Assembly (NCBI GenBank): GCA_033064195.1
Contig: JARBJD010000115.1
Span: 124,001-188,000 of the forward strand
DNA length: 64,000 nt
Direction of reading: 5' to 3'
Source: Blattamonas nauphoetae
Lineage: Eukaryota > Preaxostyla > Oxymonadida
The notes beneath the pieces were generated by a model. The model searched no databases, was not told the DNA's origin, and saw nothing but the letters and a program-made list of their open reading frames with translations. Made by a program: the position numbers and the translations under genes. Below, one piece after another: positions 21,803 to 34,600 of the stretch. Position 1 is the first letter of the stretch. The number at the start of each line of letters is the position of its first letter.

Positions 21803-22212
21803 TGGACGGTTGGGGGGAGATAACGACTACTCGAGAAAATATGAATTATGGGTTCAAAAACAACCTCCAAGCTCATTGTCAGTCACTCGATCTAGTTGGA
21901 TAGCCTTGATGAGTGAATGGAGAAAAGAAGTCTGTAGAAAGGTGCGGAGAAATGAATGAGTTTCTTTGTTCACTCAAAAGGGAACCATTTCTCAAATTCT
22001 GACTTTTCATTCTTCAAATCAAGAGAATACCGTCATAATTCATTCAATTTGCGAAAAACCATTGTTCTCAGCGACAAGTCAGATCATTGTTCCAGATTTC
22101 GGTCAAAATCAGTGAAAATGAAGACGTTGAGATGACATGATGATTTCTTGAAGAGAAGTGAAGTGTTGGCGACAAAGAAGGTGATTCTGGAGAGAAGGGT
22201 GTATGTGATGAG
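21803..22212. other. Intergenic, no gene seen
   Basis: This separates the start of the TMC-like gene (minus) from the 3' end of SPRY-like copy 2 (minus). The 22070-22212 part matches the 3' flank of the other SPRY-like copies. No promoter motif is evident. Confidence 0.5.
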
Positions 22213-23683
22213 CTAATCTCGAATCTTGATTTCTTTCCTTCCTCCCTGGAGTGTTGGTTTGGCTGTGAATGAAAGTGAGTGGATTGTGACGGAGACAGAG
22301 GGGTGATGGAGATTGATCGCAAATCGGAACGGCAGCGAGAGATTTGAGAAAAAGGTGGAATGTACAGCTTCATTATCCCAAAGTTTGAGATTTCGTTGTC
22401 TATCTCGACAATCTGCTTCGAGAACGGCCTGTCTGGTATATCGACGAGGAGGTGCTCCATTCGCTTGAGCAGGGGCTGGAGGTTCGAAAGTCTTTCCCCA
22501 ACTAGCTCTGCTTGTTGGTTCAAGGAAGAAATGGAGTTTTGTTCCTGCGTCAACAAGATGTGCGTCGACGGCTCCGAAACTATATCCAAAATATGAATGG
22601 GTGATTGTGAATGACAGTTGGGCGACATCGGACGAGATGAGTGGAGAAAAAAGGGTTTTGGGGATGAAATTTGTTTCTTCGTTTTCTTATCGTTGCCGAA
22701 GTGTGAACATGTTGCCTGTTCTGATGAAAAAATCCTTATCGAAGATTTCAATTGCATCTGCCCCCGTTTTGGACCATCGTTGGAACCGAGATTCGCGAAG
22801 GAGGTCACATTTCCGTTTTTCTTCGAGATGACTAAGCAGTGAATCAAATCTTGACTGTCTTTCATGCATCGTTTTGAACTGTTCGGCCATCTGAGTTGCT
22901 AAGTTGCACACGGTATTGTGAAGTTCGTCAAATTGATCTTTCATAACAGGCATTGGCTTGCTCATCGTCGTTTTGTTTTGATGAGATTTGAGGTGATGAC
23001 GTTCTTTTGTTTTCTTGCCATCAGATGGACCAATTACATTATGAATCAGGGCCAACAAACTTGAAGCAATACTCTGAAAGATAACAGAATTTGAGGATGA
23101 GACGAACGATGAACAAACTCTCAATCCAACCGAACTGTGGGATGAGATGATGCCAGAGAGGATCGAGACAAGACCACATGATTCGGCAATCGCACAGCGA
23201 GTTGGGAGTGCATCCAGGTCTGACAGGAAGAGACAACGAGAGATGAGACATGAGTGAAAGACAAAACGCTCAAGAAGATTCATCGAGGAAGAAAATAACG
23301 AGACAATTGGACAACAGAAAAGGGAGAAGGGATGTTGATGAAGATCAAACCGGATTCCAAAAATGTCCGAATCTGAGAAAGAAGTGGCAAAGTCTCTTTT
23401 TCGGAACAATTCCGAAGCGATGAACAATATCCCCGAATCACTTCTTCCTGCATCCACACATACAAGAGATGAAGAAAATGAGGATTCAATGAGATTCAAG
23501 AACAATCCAGAGGAAGAAAGAGTTAAAATTACTAAGAAGAGAGTGAATGAGAAGGCACACAATATCAGACAATGTTGGATTAGAGGAAGACAGATGATCA
23601 CATGGAAGAGGTGCTGAAGCAGATGGAACAGTCTGGGTGCACAAGCGATTGAACATGATATTGATCCATCCCCACAACTTGTC
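22213..23683 (-). pseudogene. SPRY-like domain family protein, copy 2, with one in-frame stop
   Basis: It has the same exon plan as the copy at 7358-8828. Exon 1 is 23683-23561 (DKLWGWINIMFNRLC...), exon 2 is 23447-23351, exon 3 is 23219-23119 and exon 4 is 23073-22213, with GT-AG introns of 113, 131 and 45 nt. The last exon carries the coiled region and the SPRY-like domain (LEADCRD... then PFRFAINLHHPSVSVTIHSL) and ends in TAG at 22213. In the run FTLRQR-x-ENE the paralogues have Pro, but this copy has TAA. The frame is open on both sides of that codon. It is either a pseudogene with one recent nonsense change or a read-through case; I favour the former. No ATG is found in exon 1, as in copy 1. 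Confidence 0.62.
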
Positions 23684-24024
23684 AGTTTCAGCGCTGATTT
23701 GATAATTTCAGCTCTGTTGTATGCACTCGCACACCATTTGCTTTGATTTTCGTTCGATACACTTGACATAGTCGTTAAGGATTGAATGGGAGTGATCCTC
23801 TTCACGTAATCTGACTCATTCAATCTTCTGAATCAGAGAGGCATGTGTTCATTCATTCTGTGAGAGCATTCCCTTGTTCTCAGCGAGAGTTCATATCATA
23901 GGTCCATGTTTCAGTTAAAAGAAGTGAAAACGAAGACGACGAGATGACATGATGATTTCTTGAAGAGAAGTGAACTGCTTGAGAAATAGAAGGTAATTTT
24001 GGAGAAAACGGTGCAGGCAGTTGG

Positions 24025-25489
24025 TTATGCTTGAAAATCACTCTTCCTAACTCCTCCCTTCAGTGTTGGTTCGGTTGTGAATCTGAGTGAGTTGATTGTG
24101 ACAGAAACAGAGGGATGATGAAGAGTGATCACAAATCGGAACAGTCGTGGGAGATTCTTGTAAAAGTCGTGATTGACATTTCCGTCAAACAAGCATTTAA
24201 CTGTTCGTTCTTCGTCCCGACAATCTGCTTCCAGCACGACCTGGAAGGTCCGACGAGGAGGTGCTGCAAACGTTTGAGCACGGGCTGGTGGAGAGTATTT
24301 ATAGCCCCAACATGCTCGACCGTGTTGTTGGTTCCAGATATCTGCTTGTGTTCCCGTGTCAACAAGATGTGGGCTGACGGCTCCACAACGAAATCCATAA
24401 TATGAATGGGTGATTGTGAATGACAGCTGGGCGACATCGGATGAGATGAGAGGAGAAAAGAGGGCTTTGGGGATGAAGTTTGTCTTTTCGTTTTCTGGTC
24501 TTTCCCGAAGTGTGAATGTGTTGCCTGTTTTGATGATGAAATCCTCGTCGAAGATTTCAATTGCATCTGCACCCGTTTTGGACCATCTCTGGAACCGAGT
24601 TTTGTAGAGACGGTCAGATTTCATCTTGGAATCCAAGCGACGCAAAACAGAATCAAATCTTGACTGTCTTTCATGCATCGTTTTGAATTGTTCAGCTATC
24701 TGCGTTGCCATGTTGCACACGGTATTGTGAAGCTTGAGAAGCTGCTCGTTCACGTCACAGACTGGTTTAGAATTTGTCTGTTCGTCTTCATGAGATTTGA
24801 GGGGACGATGTTTCGTTTTCTGAACCTCATGTGATACAAGAGCATTTTGGACTAATGCCAACAAATTGGAAGCAATGCTCTGAAAGACAATAGAAGGCGA
24901 GGATGAGATGAATGAGAATCAAACCTTCAATCCAACAGAGCTGTGAGATGAGACAATGTCAGAGAGGACCGACACAAGACCACATGACTCTGCAATCGCA
25001 CAACGAGTTGGGAGTTCATCCAGATCTGATGGGAACAGATAAGAAGAGATGAGTAGAGTGTTGAAAGAAAAAACACTCAAGAAGACTCATCGAGGAAGAA
25101 AACATCGACACGATGATACAACAGAAAAGGGAGAAGGGATGCTGGATAATATCAAACTGGATTCCAAAAATGTCCGAATTTGAGAAAGAATTGGCAAAGT
25201 CTCTTTTTCGGAACAATTCCGAAGCGATGAACAATATCCTCGAATCGTTTCTTCCTGGATCCACACATACAAGAGATGAAAGAAATGAGGAATCAATGAG
25301 ATTCATGAACAAAACAGAGGAAGAAAGAGAAAAAGAACGATGAAGAGAGTAGACACGAAGGCACACAATATCAGACAATGATGGATCAGAAGAAGGCAGA
25401 GGATGAGATGGGAGAGGTGCTGAAGTAGATTCAACAGGTTGGGTGCATAAGCGAGTGAACATGTGATTGATCCAGCCCCACAACTTGTC
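24025..25489 (-). CDS. SPRY-like domain family protein, copy 3 (four exons)
   Basis: Exon 1 covers 25489-25367, with its frame open back to about 25624 without an ATG. Exon 2 is 25254-25158, exon 3 is 25025-24925 and exon 4 is 24879-24025. The introns are 112, 132 and 45 nt, GT-AG. Reading through the last intron would meet TGA directly after its donor, which confirms splicing for the whole family. Exon 4 is intact: the coiled stretch NMATQIAEQFKTMHERQSRF, the conserved block RFQRWSKTGADAIEIFD, and the SPRY-like LEADCRDEERTVKCLFDGN...FRFVITLHHPSVSVTI. It ends with TAA at 24025. It lies head-to-tail with copy 2 (tandem duplication), and copy 1 lies 15 kb away. A binding or adaptor role is inference. 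Confidence 0.68.
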
Positions 25490-25653
25490 GCAATGTGTAG
25501 TCACTGTTAATTGACCATTCACATTTTCACTCTTTTTGAGATAGAGATTGTTTATCAACTGAATCGAGAGATGTGACAACTTTTGTGTGATTTTTACCAA
25601 ATTATGGTCTTGCCAGAGTTTCAATCGATAAGTGTCAAACTTGTCAACTGTCC

Positions 25654-28600
25654 ATGAACCTCGCCAAACTCTTCGTGGTCACACTCCTCTTCAACTCGTT
25701 ATCGACACTGAATATCAAGACCAACATCAATTGGGACGATATCATCCGTTCCCAGTCAGAAATTTCAAGCACAGATCATATCAGCAAGAAGATAATCGCT
25801 GTCAATCAAAACGTGGTTGTTGCATCGACAATCAGAGTGACTTCAGATGAGATGTCGTTGATTGGCCAAGAATCCACCCTTTTATACTCTCCACAACAGG
25901 AAGATAGCAACAGATGGCCTCTCTCTTCACCCGGGCAAGAATCAGGGGCCAATCACATTCCAGCATCTGAAAACTCGGACAATACGCGTGATAGAACATC
26001 GACATTCTTGTTTGACATTTGGAATAGCTCGTTTTCGGCGAATGGGATCGAAGCCATCCTGTCATGCGACAACACTGGACTCTGTTCCATTTCTGGCTCT
26101 TCAGTCGCTTTCTCGTCAAGTCTAATCTCTTCAATTGGGCTCATCTCTCCATTTCTGGTGATGGTGTCTGATGCAGGCCTCGACAATCTTCACTCACGGA
26201 TTGTTCTCTCCGAAGTCACCCACACATCAACCAGCGACTTCCTCCCATCTTTTGTTGATGTCTCCCACCCACTGTCGTCCTCCTCGCTCCATCCTGCCTC
26301 GTCCTCCGATGACTCCATCCACAGCAGTGTTGGTGGAGTGTCTGTCGTCGGAATTGGCCTTCGACTGTCCGATTCGTGTCTGGCAAGCGGAACAGGCCCT
26401 CTTTTCTCATTCGGCCTAAACGGGCATGCATCGCCCTCCCCAACCCTCACAAATGACCTGCCGATGGAGACAGCCCTTGTGCAGAGCAGTCTGGTGAATA
26501 TGAGCAGCAGATCAACCGCCGCTGGAAGGGAGAGCGAAGGAAGCTTGTTCGGCTCGAATGCGAAGCAGAGAATTGTTGGGAGCGAGATCTCAAAATCAGC
26601 GAACCACCAACGCGGGACAGCGATGCTGGATCCGAACATGGGTGGCTGTCTGGTCTGCCTGAACACCTCGTTCTCGTCCTGCCACACCCACGCCAACACC
26701 GGCCAAGCAATCTCCCGCAAAGACCACGTCCAAGGCGACCAGTTCGACACATCTCAAGTGACATCCACTTCTGTCTCCTTCACACTTTGCACTTTCAACG
26801 AGATGTCAATGACAAATTCAGAAAGTTTTGGAGAGGCAGTTATACACATCATCGACGCCAAAGCCGATCTGACTGTCTCGCAGTGCTTCTTCCACAAGTG
26901 CAGAGTAACAGCATTTGCACCATCTGGGGCAGCCATCATATTCAGTCCCAAAATAGTAGATCAGCAAAGTATCTCCATCGAAATGTCTTCCTTCACGGAA
27001 TGCCAAGCAATTTCCACGTCTTTTATGATGAAGATCGCCTTTGCACCAGCCTTCTATGTGAAGAATGCAACGACTTCGACACTTTCACAGAACTTCTTCC
27101 ATCTCTGCAACGCAACGTTGCGAAGCGGAGCGATTGAGTTGGACACAACAGACGCGACGATCTCAAATTGTTCGTTTGTGGAATGTGCTGCTCTCACGCA
27201 GTATGGAGGTGCGATTGGATTCATGTCGATGGTTTCGCTGTCGCTGATGCACACGAAATTCAGAGATTGTTCAGCTGTGACAGCTGGATCGTGTGATCTG
27301 AGTTATCAAGACATGGACCGCCCTTCCAGTAGGTCCATTACGAAACCTGGGGCTCCTCTCATGACGAGATATGGTGTGATCAATTATAAGAATAAGTTAT
27401 TAATGGGCAGGCCTGGTCAATTTCTTCATTCAAATACATTTATGCCACCTCCTCATCGTTACTCATGGAAATATCTCTTTCCAATATCGATCCTTAACAA
27501 GTTGATGCTCCTTTGATGGTCAATCATATTATTGAGACCTCACTTCTGTCAACAATTAGTTGCCTTCTCTGGCAGTACAACCCACAAACCCACTCTCCCA
27601 TGACACGCTAGTTAACAATAGTAGCTCACGGATCTCGTATCCAGACATTTTGTCAACGAATGGCTCACTCGACACCTAGTTGGAGCAGATTGATCCTCGA
27701 ATCATTCACCAACTCCAGATGTAGTTATTAGCTCAGTGTCTTTTCGATTTGGTGATTACCGTCGAATTAGTGTTCATCACGAGTGCGAAGGTTAGTTGTA
27801 CAAGATATCGCACACTTCACCAACCGGACTCAGAGTCCAGAACACAGACAGAATAGGAGGCAACCCTACGATGAGGAGGCAGGAATACGCATCAAAGATA
27901 TGAAAGGACGACAAACCGGCGAATGTTATCAGATTGGATCCCTCCAGTCGGAAGAACCCTCGACAATTTCAATTATCTTCACCTGAAGACAGCCGGACTT
28001 TCATCCAAGTTGTCCGTACAGACAGGGTAAGAAGATTACGAGGGTGAACTCAGCATATCGATCATGTGAGGTGTGGGACTCATGTGTCCCTCTCACCAGC
28101 GACTTCGATCGACACAATGACGTGGTAAAGTCCAGTACCATCATGCAATGAACAAACTCAAAAGGAGTGGAGGACAGAATCAGCAATGACAACGCACGAT
28201 AAGCGAAGCCGAGATCCACAAAATCAAGGTCCCATCGATACTGGGAGAGTGGTATTTAAACAAAGGCAAACCGTAAATAACCCTCTAAGCCGAGCCACAA
28301 GCGTCTATTTACTGTTGCCACTTCATCGTGAGTGCACTGTCGACGCAACAGGGATCCTCTATCCCGACTCCCTCTAGATATCCGACAACTTCAAAAATTC
28401 CAAAATATTGGACACAAATCGGCTTCTATCCATCGACATCTTGAATTATTCCCTCTTCCTTGAGTTCTCTCATGTTTTGAACACAACAGCGCCGCTCGTT
28501 TCTACAACTCTTAAAATTCCAACAATTGCAACATACATCTCTTTCGCTGACCAATTTTAGCATCTATGCCTCAACCAGTATAGGGGAACGATCTTATTGA

Positions 28601-31600
28601 CGAGTATTGTTACTCTGAGGCGGACTACAACCAGTTGTAGCCACATCTTCCATCACGGACTATCAAGATCACTGGGGTCAGCATTCTGCCTGAATAAACA
28701 TCAAAACACCATCTCCGAGTTTCTTATCGAGAATTGTTCGAAACTGGAGGTTTGTATGCCGGCACAAAACAGCTCTCGGTGCAAGCTTATCATCGACACT
28801 GATATGTCAGTCAGACCCCCAACAACTTCAACTCGCATTGCTATTTCGAAAACGAATGTAATTACGTTCCTTTATGCGTTTGTCTTCAAAGACACTGTCA
28901 GTTTCCCCGCACCACGAAACAGCTCCGTCGAGAAAGGTGACGACCCTTGCGATTTCACCACCATTCATTCATCTCCGACGGGCATTGACGATCATCAAAC
29001 TCTGTGTCGCTTCCTTCTCTCTCCCTGAGGACACAACGACCACAAAATTGTCTGTTGCGAACTCACGAGCTCTCAGAGATTCGGCTGTATGTCTCGACAA
29101 CAGTCTGAAATTCACCATCTCCAAGTTTGGTGTTGACAGATGTTGCTAATCGGAGACAACTCTGTCGAACAAGAAGGCAAATTTCGGAACCCAACATCGA
29201 ATTAGTTCTCTCACATCCCGAGGAAGCTCGGTTGAGAAATGAGATAACTTCCGTGCGATTTGGTCATCCCATTGGCTCCGTCTCCAATCCTTGCTTCGAT
29301 GCTCCCCGACCATCCTTTTTTCTTACAGCCTGAACGACAAACTCTGATGTGAACACACCAACCACCGATAGCCTCGCTGTCTTCATTGCTGATGTATCCA
29401 GATAAACTAAGTTCACCATCGTATCTTCCTCCCTGACTGTCGACGCCACAGATCCAGTACTTGTCAAATGGACCGTGACAGAAACGAGATAGAGAACTGA
29501 ATTGGTTCTTCACCTGGACAACTCGTTGTTGAAGAAAGGTCCGTCCGCAGCACCAGCTCTGCCACGTTCAGTGTGAGTTGCATCCGCTGGGCAGAATTGG
29601 TCAGCGATGACATTGTCACCTGTTCAGAACGTTGTTGTAGAAACGCTGGGAACATCGCTCAGCGAGAGAATTATCGGTCAGCGTCGATGAATGGATGGAG
29701 AATGTTGCAATCCATCCCAACCACAAAGATCTCCTCGGTTCGACCATTGTCGAGCTTGATATGTCCGTGCAAGGCTCAGAACTGCAACGATGGCTCAAAC
29801 AAGTTGACCATCGAAAAGGAGACAAGGTTACGACCGAGACACTCCATTGTGAATGATAGTTACAGTGTCATTGTGAGTCAGCTTTGTTGTTCCTGATATA
29901 GTTCGACGGAACGGACTTTCAACACCGAATTATTTGATGAGTGTGACATTGATCGAACAGTTTCCTGAGGGAAACTCCACAGCGAGCATCTCAACAACTC
30001 CAGTCTCCACTGCTCGTCTGATTGGGATTGGCGCAGTATTGCGCACTGATTGACAGGAAGACAGGACTCTTCCATTCATATCTTCTGGATAGTTTCCATC
30101 ACAGATGTTGGGAAGACGTCGATTGTGTTCACAATCGTTCAACACTAACGAATTCTCATCCGAACACTTTTCACCACCGACAGCCTTGACTCGCGAACTT
30201 CATTCAGGTTTCCTGTTTATCCGCAGACATTGTCTCTCCATTTGTTCGAATCCAACGAAACTGTGTTGTACTCACACTTTCTGGTCGTGCGCTTCCCCCA
30301 CACGACCACATCCTCAGCCCTGAGAACCCACCAGACCTGAAGGACTCTCCCAGATAGATGAATTGGTTCCTTGTCGACAGGATCGAGATTGTGGTCTGCT
30401 TCTCTCTCACTCGTCGATGGTCCTCTTCCAGAGTGTGGCCAGACGATCATCGCGACAGGATTCGAGGGTAGGAATGAAAATGGAGAAGATGTGCATGTAA
30501 ATGGAGCCCTTACGATCTTTTTGACAACAAAGCTAGCTGTCATCATCAACAGCTCTCTGAATCCCGTTGTCACCAGGAAGGGAGAGATACCGTTCAACTA
30601 AACTGGATCTTCAACGGTATTGACAACAGAATCGGGTCAATTGCTATGACTCGTGATTCAGCAACAAATGTTATTCAAATGGAATATGGGACACTCACGC
30701 GATCAAATGATCATTGTGCACTCTACGAGCAAAGGGCAGTCTTTCACTCGAGGGAGATCTGGGTATTCACAAAGCTGTTTCTCATCTGATTATGATTCAG
30801 AGACCGAATGACTTCGAGAGCGAAGAACTCATAATAGAGTTGACCAACACGACTGCAGGTACTGGAGGCGAGGTACTCTCCGAAGTTGCCCGATCGATGG
30901 TGGTGAAGGGGGAAGCAGTCTATTCCGGGCACAACCTTCTTCTATCCAGAAGACATTGCCACATTGAGTTCGTCACACTCACACGAAGGGTCATCCTTTG
31001 CACTCTCTGTCACCTCGCCGCAAGCATTATTCACAACTGTCCCGTCTTTCAGGCAGACCGGAACGTTTAGTGTGGAGTCGGAGTATCGTGTCTGAAGGAG
31101 CCGGCATCTTCAGTTCGGACACCGATCTTGTCTTCGAAGGGTCGAAGCAATCGGATGTTCATAATGACAAGTGGGGGAGAGACAAGAAGACATGAGTGAG
31201 TGAGCACTTCGGCTGGTCACCGAATGGTCTTGCGCTCCAAACTCACTCCACCTTGTTCTATTATGTTTGGTGGCAGCAGCTTGTCGCTGGTCACGGCCTG
31301 CCTTCACCATCACCTCTATCAGTTGAGACTTCAGGCTTGTTTTCTTCCTTATTCATCCCTTTTTTGGTCCTTTCAAGTCTCGTCATGAGAGGAGCCCCAG
31401 GTTTCGTAATGGACCTACTGGAAGGGCGGTCCTTTTACAGAAACCAGGGCTCCTCTCATCTAATAGTCTGCCACACCCACAGGTTTTCTTCTCCAATGGG
31501 AATTGGAGTTTCTTTTACCTTTTTTGCTCCTTCTCCCGGTCTTTGACCAGAACCAGGTGCTCACCGAGAGGTGGCAACTGGGAATATTATGGGAGAGCCT

Positions 31601-34600
31601 CTTGAACTCAAAGAGAGAACTCGTACAAGTTCCTACACTTCTCTCTAGGCATGGGCAACAGTCAGTCAAAAGAGACCGAGCCCAGTCACCAAAATGAATC
31701 GAGTCAGTGACTCACCCCATAAGACAAATTCAAGAGGAATCCAGACCCAAAACGCTCCCTTTTCAATTTAACATCACTTCTTGATTGATCATCACCTTGT
31801 TTTCTTGGTTTTTCTTTCTCAAAAAGACGTTCACAATCTCCCTTCTCTTTCAATCGCTTTTTATGGTTTATCTTTCACATTTCACACTATTTTTTAGAAA
31901 TAGACTCATTTTCAGATGAATCAAACGAATTTAGCCACAAGTCATCACTTCACCCCATACTTTTCTGGAGAGTCACTTTGAGTCACTGATCCGCCCATGC
32001 AATCATGCAAATAGTCACCAGACTGACTGGACTGTCCGATCTCCTTTTCAACTGATACTCAGCGCGTGCATTGATCAGGTTTGGAATTCATTATTTTTTA
32101 CGTTTTTTCGCTATTTGACAAAGGGACACCGATTTTGACAATCAGGAATCGCACACCCAAACTGATGATCCGTATAGATAATAAGGGTAACACTATCATT
32201 TGATACTTCTGTATGCTATCTTGATCTGCATTAGTCATGTTTGATTCTCAGAACATCTCCAGTCTCTCTTCTTGACCAGCCCAACAGAGCACCGTCTCAC
32301 TCGTAACTATTGACAGTATTGTGTCCTCAACAATCTCAAGGTTGCTCAACAAAGTATTTTAATGAGAATATTGACAATATTCTCTGCTCAGTCAACGTAT
32401 CTCACTCAATATTGACAGTGATTGAACTCAACCAAAGATCTCGACAAAATCTTGACTCATGTCAACATCGTTCCTCATTTCTCAACAAGAAATGGTATAC
32501 TGTGAAAAACTTTTGCTTTTGTGGTTCCCCTTCGATGCCCCATCTTTTTGCATCTTTCTTTTCTTCAATGACCCATTCAGTTTGATCTTCGCGGTTTCTC
32601 CCCTAATGTACCACTTAATTGCAGCTTTTGTTCATCCTTTTCTCGACTTCTTCGTCTCTCATCTTTCTCTCTTCACATAGTCTCACAAGCTTCGCCAGGC
32701 ACTCACCATTTCTATCATTGTATGATGAGGAAGAGAAACTGTGCCGTTGATGGAAGAATACAGCTCACTCTTTTCCCAAACATGACCCCCACTCTGAAAA
32801 TAACATCCTCTTCCCTCGCAACGTGTCCCTCATCAACACTGAACGATCAGGTGGGAAAAATGTCATGATTACTTGTAGACGGTTCATCCCCATTTGTTCC
32901 AACGAAAGTGTATTCTGATTGTGCAAACCATCACTCTTCATTTCATGTGCAGACAGGTGTGTTCGTCGCTGGAGCAAATTATTAACTTCGAAGTTCTTTT
33001 CTTCTTCCTTGTTATTATTTTCTCATTTATTTGTTCCGTCGCACATGATTGTGTGTTTCCTTCTTTTCAGCCGATTCATGGATCACCGTGATCCACACCG
33101 CGTTGTTGATGGGAATCTCGTCTTCGAGTTGACGCGCATCTCCTCCTGTGGATGAGCAAGAACAGCCCGAATTGCATCTTGTTTGTTTGCTTCAAAACCA
33201 TCAGCTCCACGTTGAACCTGTTAAATCCGTGTTCGTCCCACTTCTGTCGCAGATTGGCCGACAACATTCCTGCCCAGTTTTGGCTCCGAATGTGATGTGA
33301 ATTGACCGAAATGAGGACTCGAATGAGATGACCATTCGATGAGCCTGATCCTTTGGCTGTCGTTTCTGTTACTCTCGCCATCTTCAATACGATCCTTTCG
33401 ACGCAACAACCCACGATCGTCCAAAAGTGATGCTGTCGTGATTGGCGTTGTAATATTCGTCCCGTTGCAAGCAATTCTCGTTTTATCCCTCATTCTTAAG
33501 CTTCCTTCGGTTTCACCCATTCACAAGCTGAGTTCGGACCTTCATCCCTCAAACAATCGTCTCTTCAGAAATAAAGATCTCTCTCTCCAAGCAATCTCTG
33601 ATACTCAAATTTCAGGCCAGATTGAAGAGGCGGCAACATTGCTTGAAGTCGTTACTTCGTTACTATCACTCAGCAACGTTGAGATGCTCATCGATGCAGA
33701 TTTCTCGATTGATACGCTTCTAGAATCATCACGCATCAAGATTCAGAGTTCTATCCTGGACTTTGGAAGGGAATTCACCTAATTCGTCGCTGATAGGGGC
33801 AGGATGACACTAATCGACATCATCATCAACGCTCGCCCCGATCCTGGAAGTGATGGACTTGTCCACGCAGACACCCACCTGACCATGGCCAAGTGTGTCC
33901 CACAGAACGTGTTTGTTGGTCTGTCTCCAATATTTGGTCCATGTTCGTCCTCTGTGGAAATCTCACTTTCCATCTTCGCTAATATCGACCACGCAGTCCC
34001 TCTGCCTTATTCGCCAAGCCCACCTGTTCTCCAACCCTCTTCGATCACATCGCTCAAGGCACACTCCACAATTCTCACCTCTTCGACGATGGTGAACGTG
34101 TTCAACGATATCTTCGCTACAATCACGAATGCTCCGATTTTAGGTGAGGTCGTTGCTTTCCCACGATGTCCTATGCGAATAACAGACTATCAAATGCGAT
34201 ATGCTCTCAACTAACACCGAAGAACCTGAAATAACGTGGACGGCTCTCATTCAACAACACTCGGTCACCGATGAACACTCCAATCTGGAGTGTGTATTAA
34301 TTTCAGACGCTGGGCCAACGAGAGATCAGTCTGTCCAGTTGAAGTTGCTGAGAAAAGATGAGAAGCAGACAAGCTAACATCATGCCCTATTCCGATCAGA
34401 TTCTGCAGAAGCACGAACGCTTCGTCCGCTGTCACCTTCGCATTCCCTTTCCTCTCGCTCGGCGTGTCTCCTCGCTCTCCTTCGGGTGGAGTGTCGAGTG
34501 GCTGAGAACTCCCCATTCTGTCTTCGTCGCGAGCGAACTCCCTCGCTCGATACAGGTTGAACACAAACAGCAGCTGCGACTCGGATTGGGAAGGCTACTG

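Noticed and set aside
5219-22720. Non-standard genetic code (TAA/TAG as Gln, as in some oxymonads)
   Set aside because: TAA, TAG and TGA all serve as natural ends of genes here, and the in-frame TAAs replace Glu and Pro codons, not Gln.
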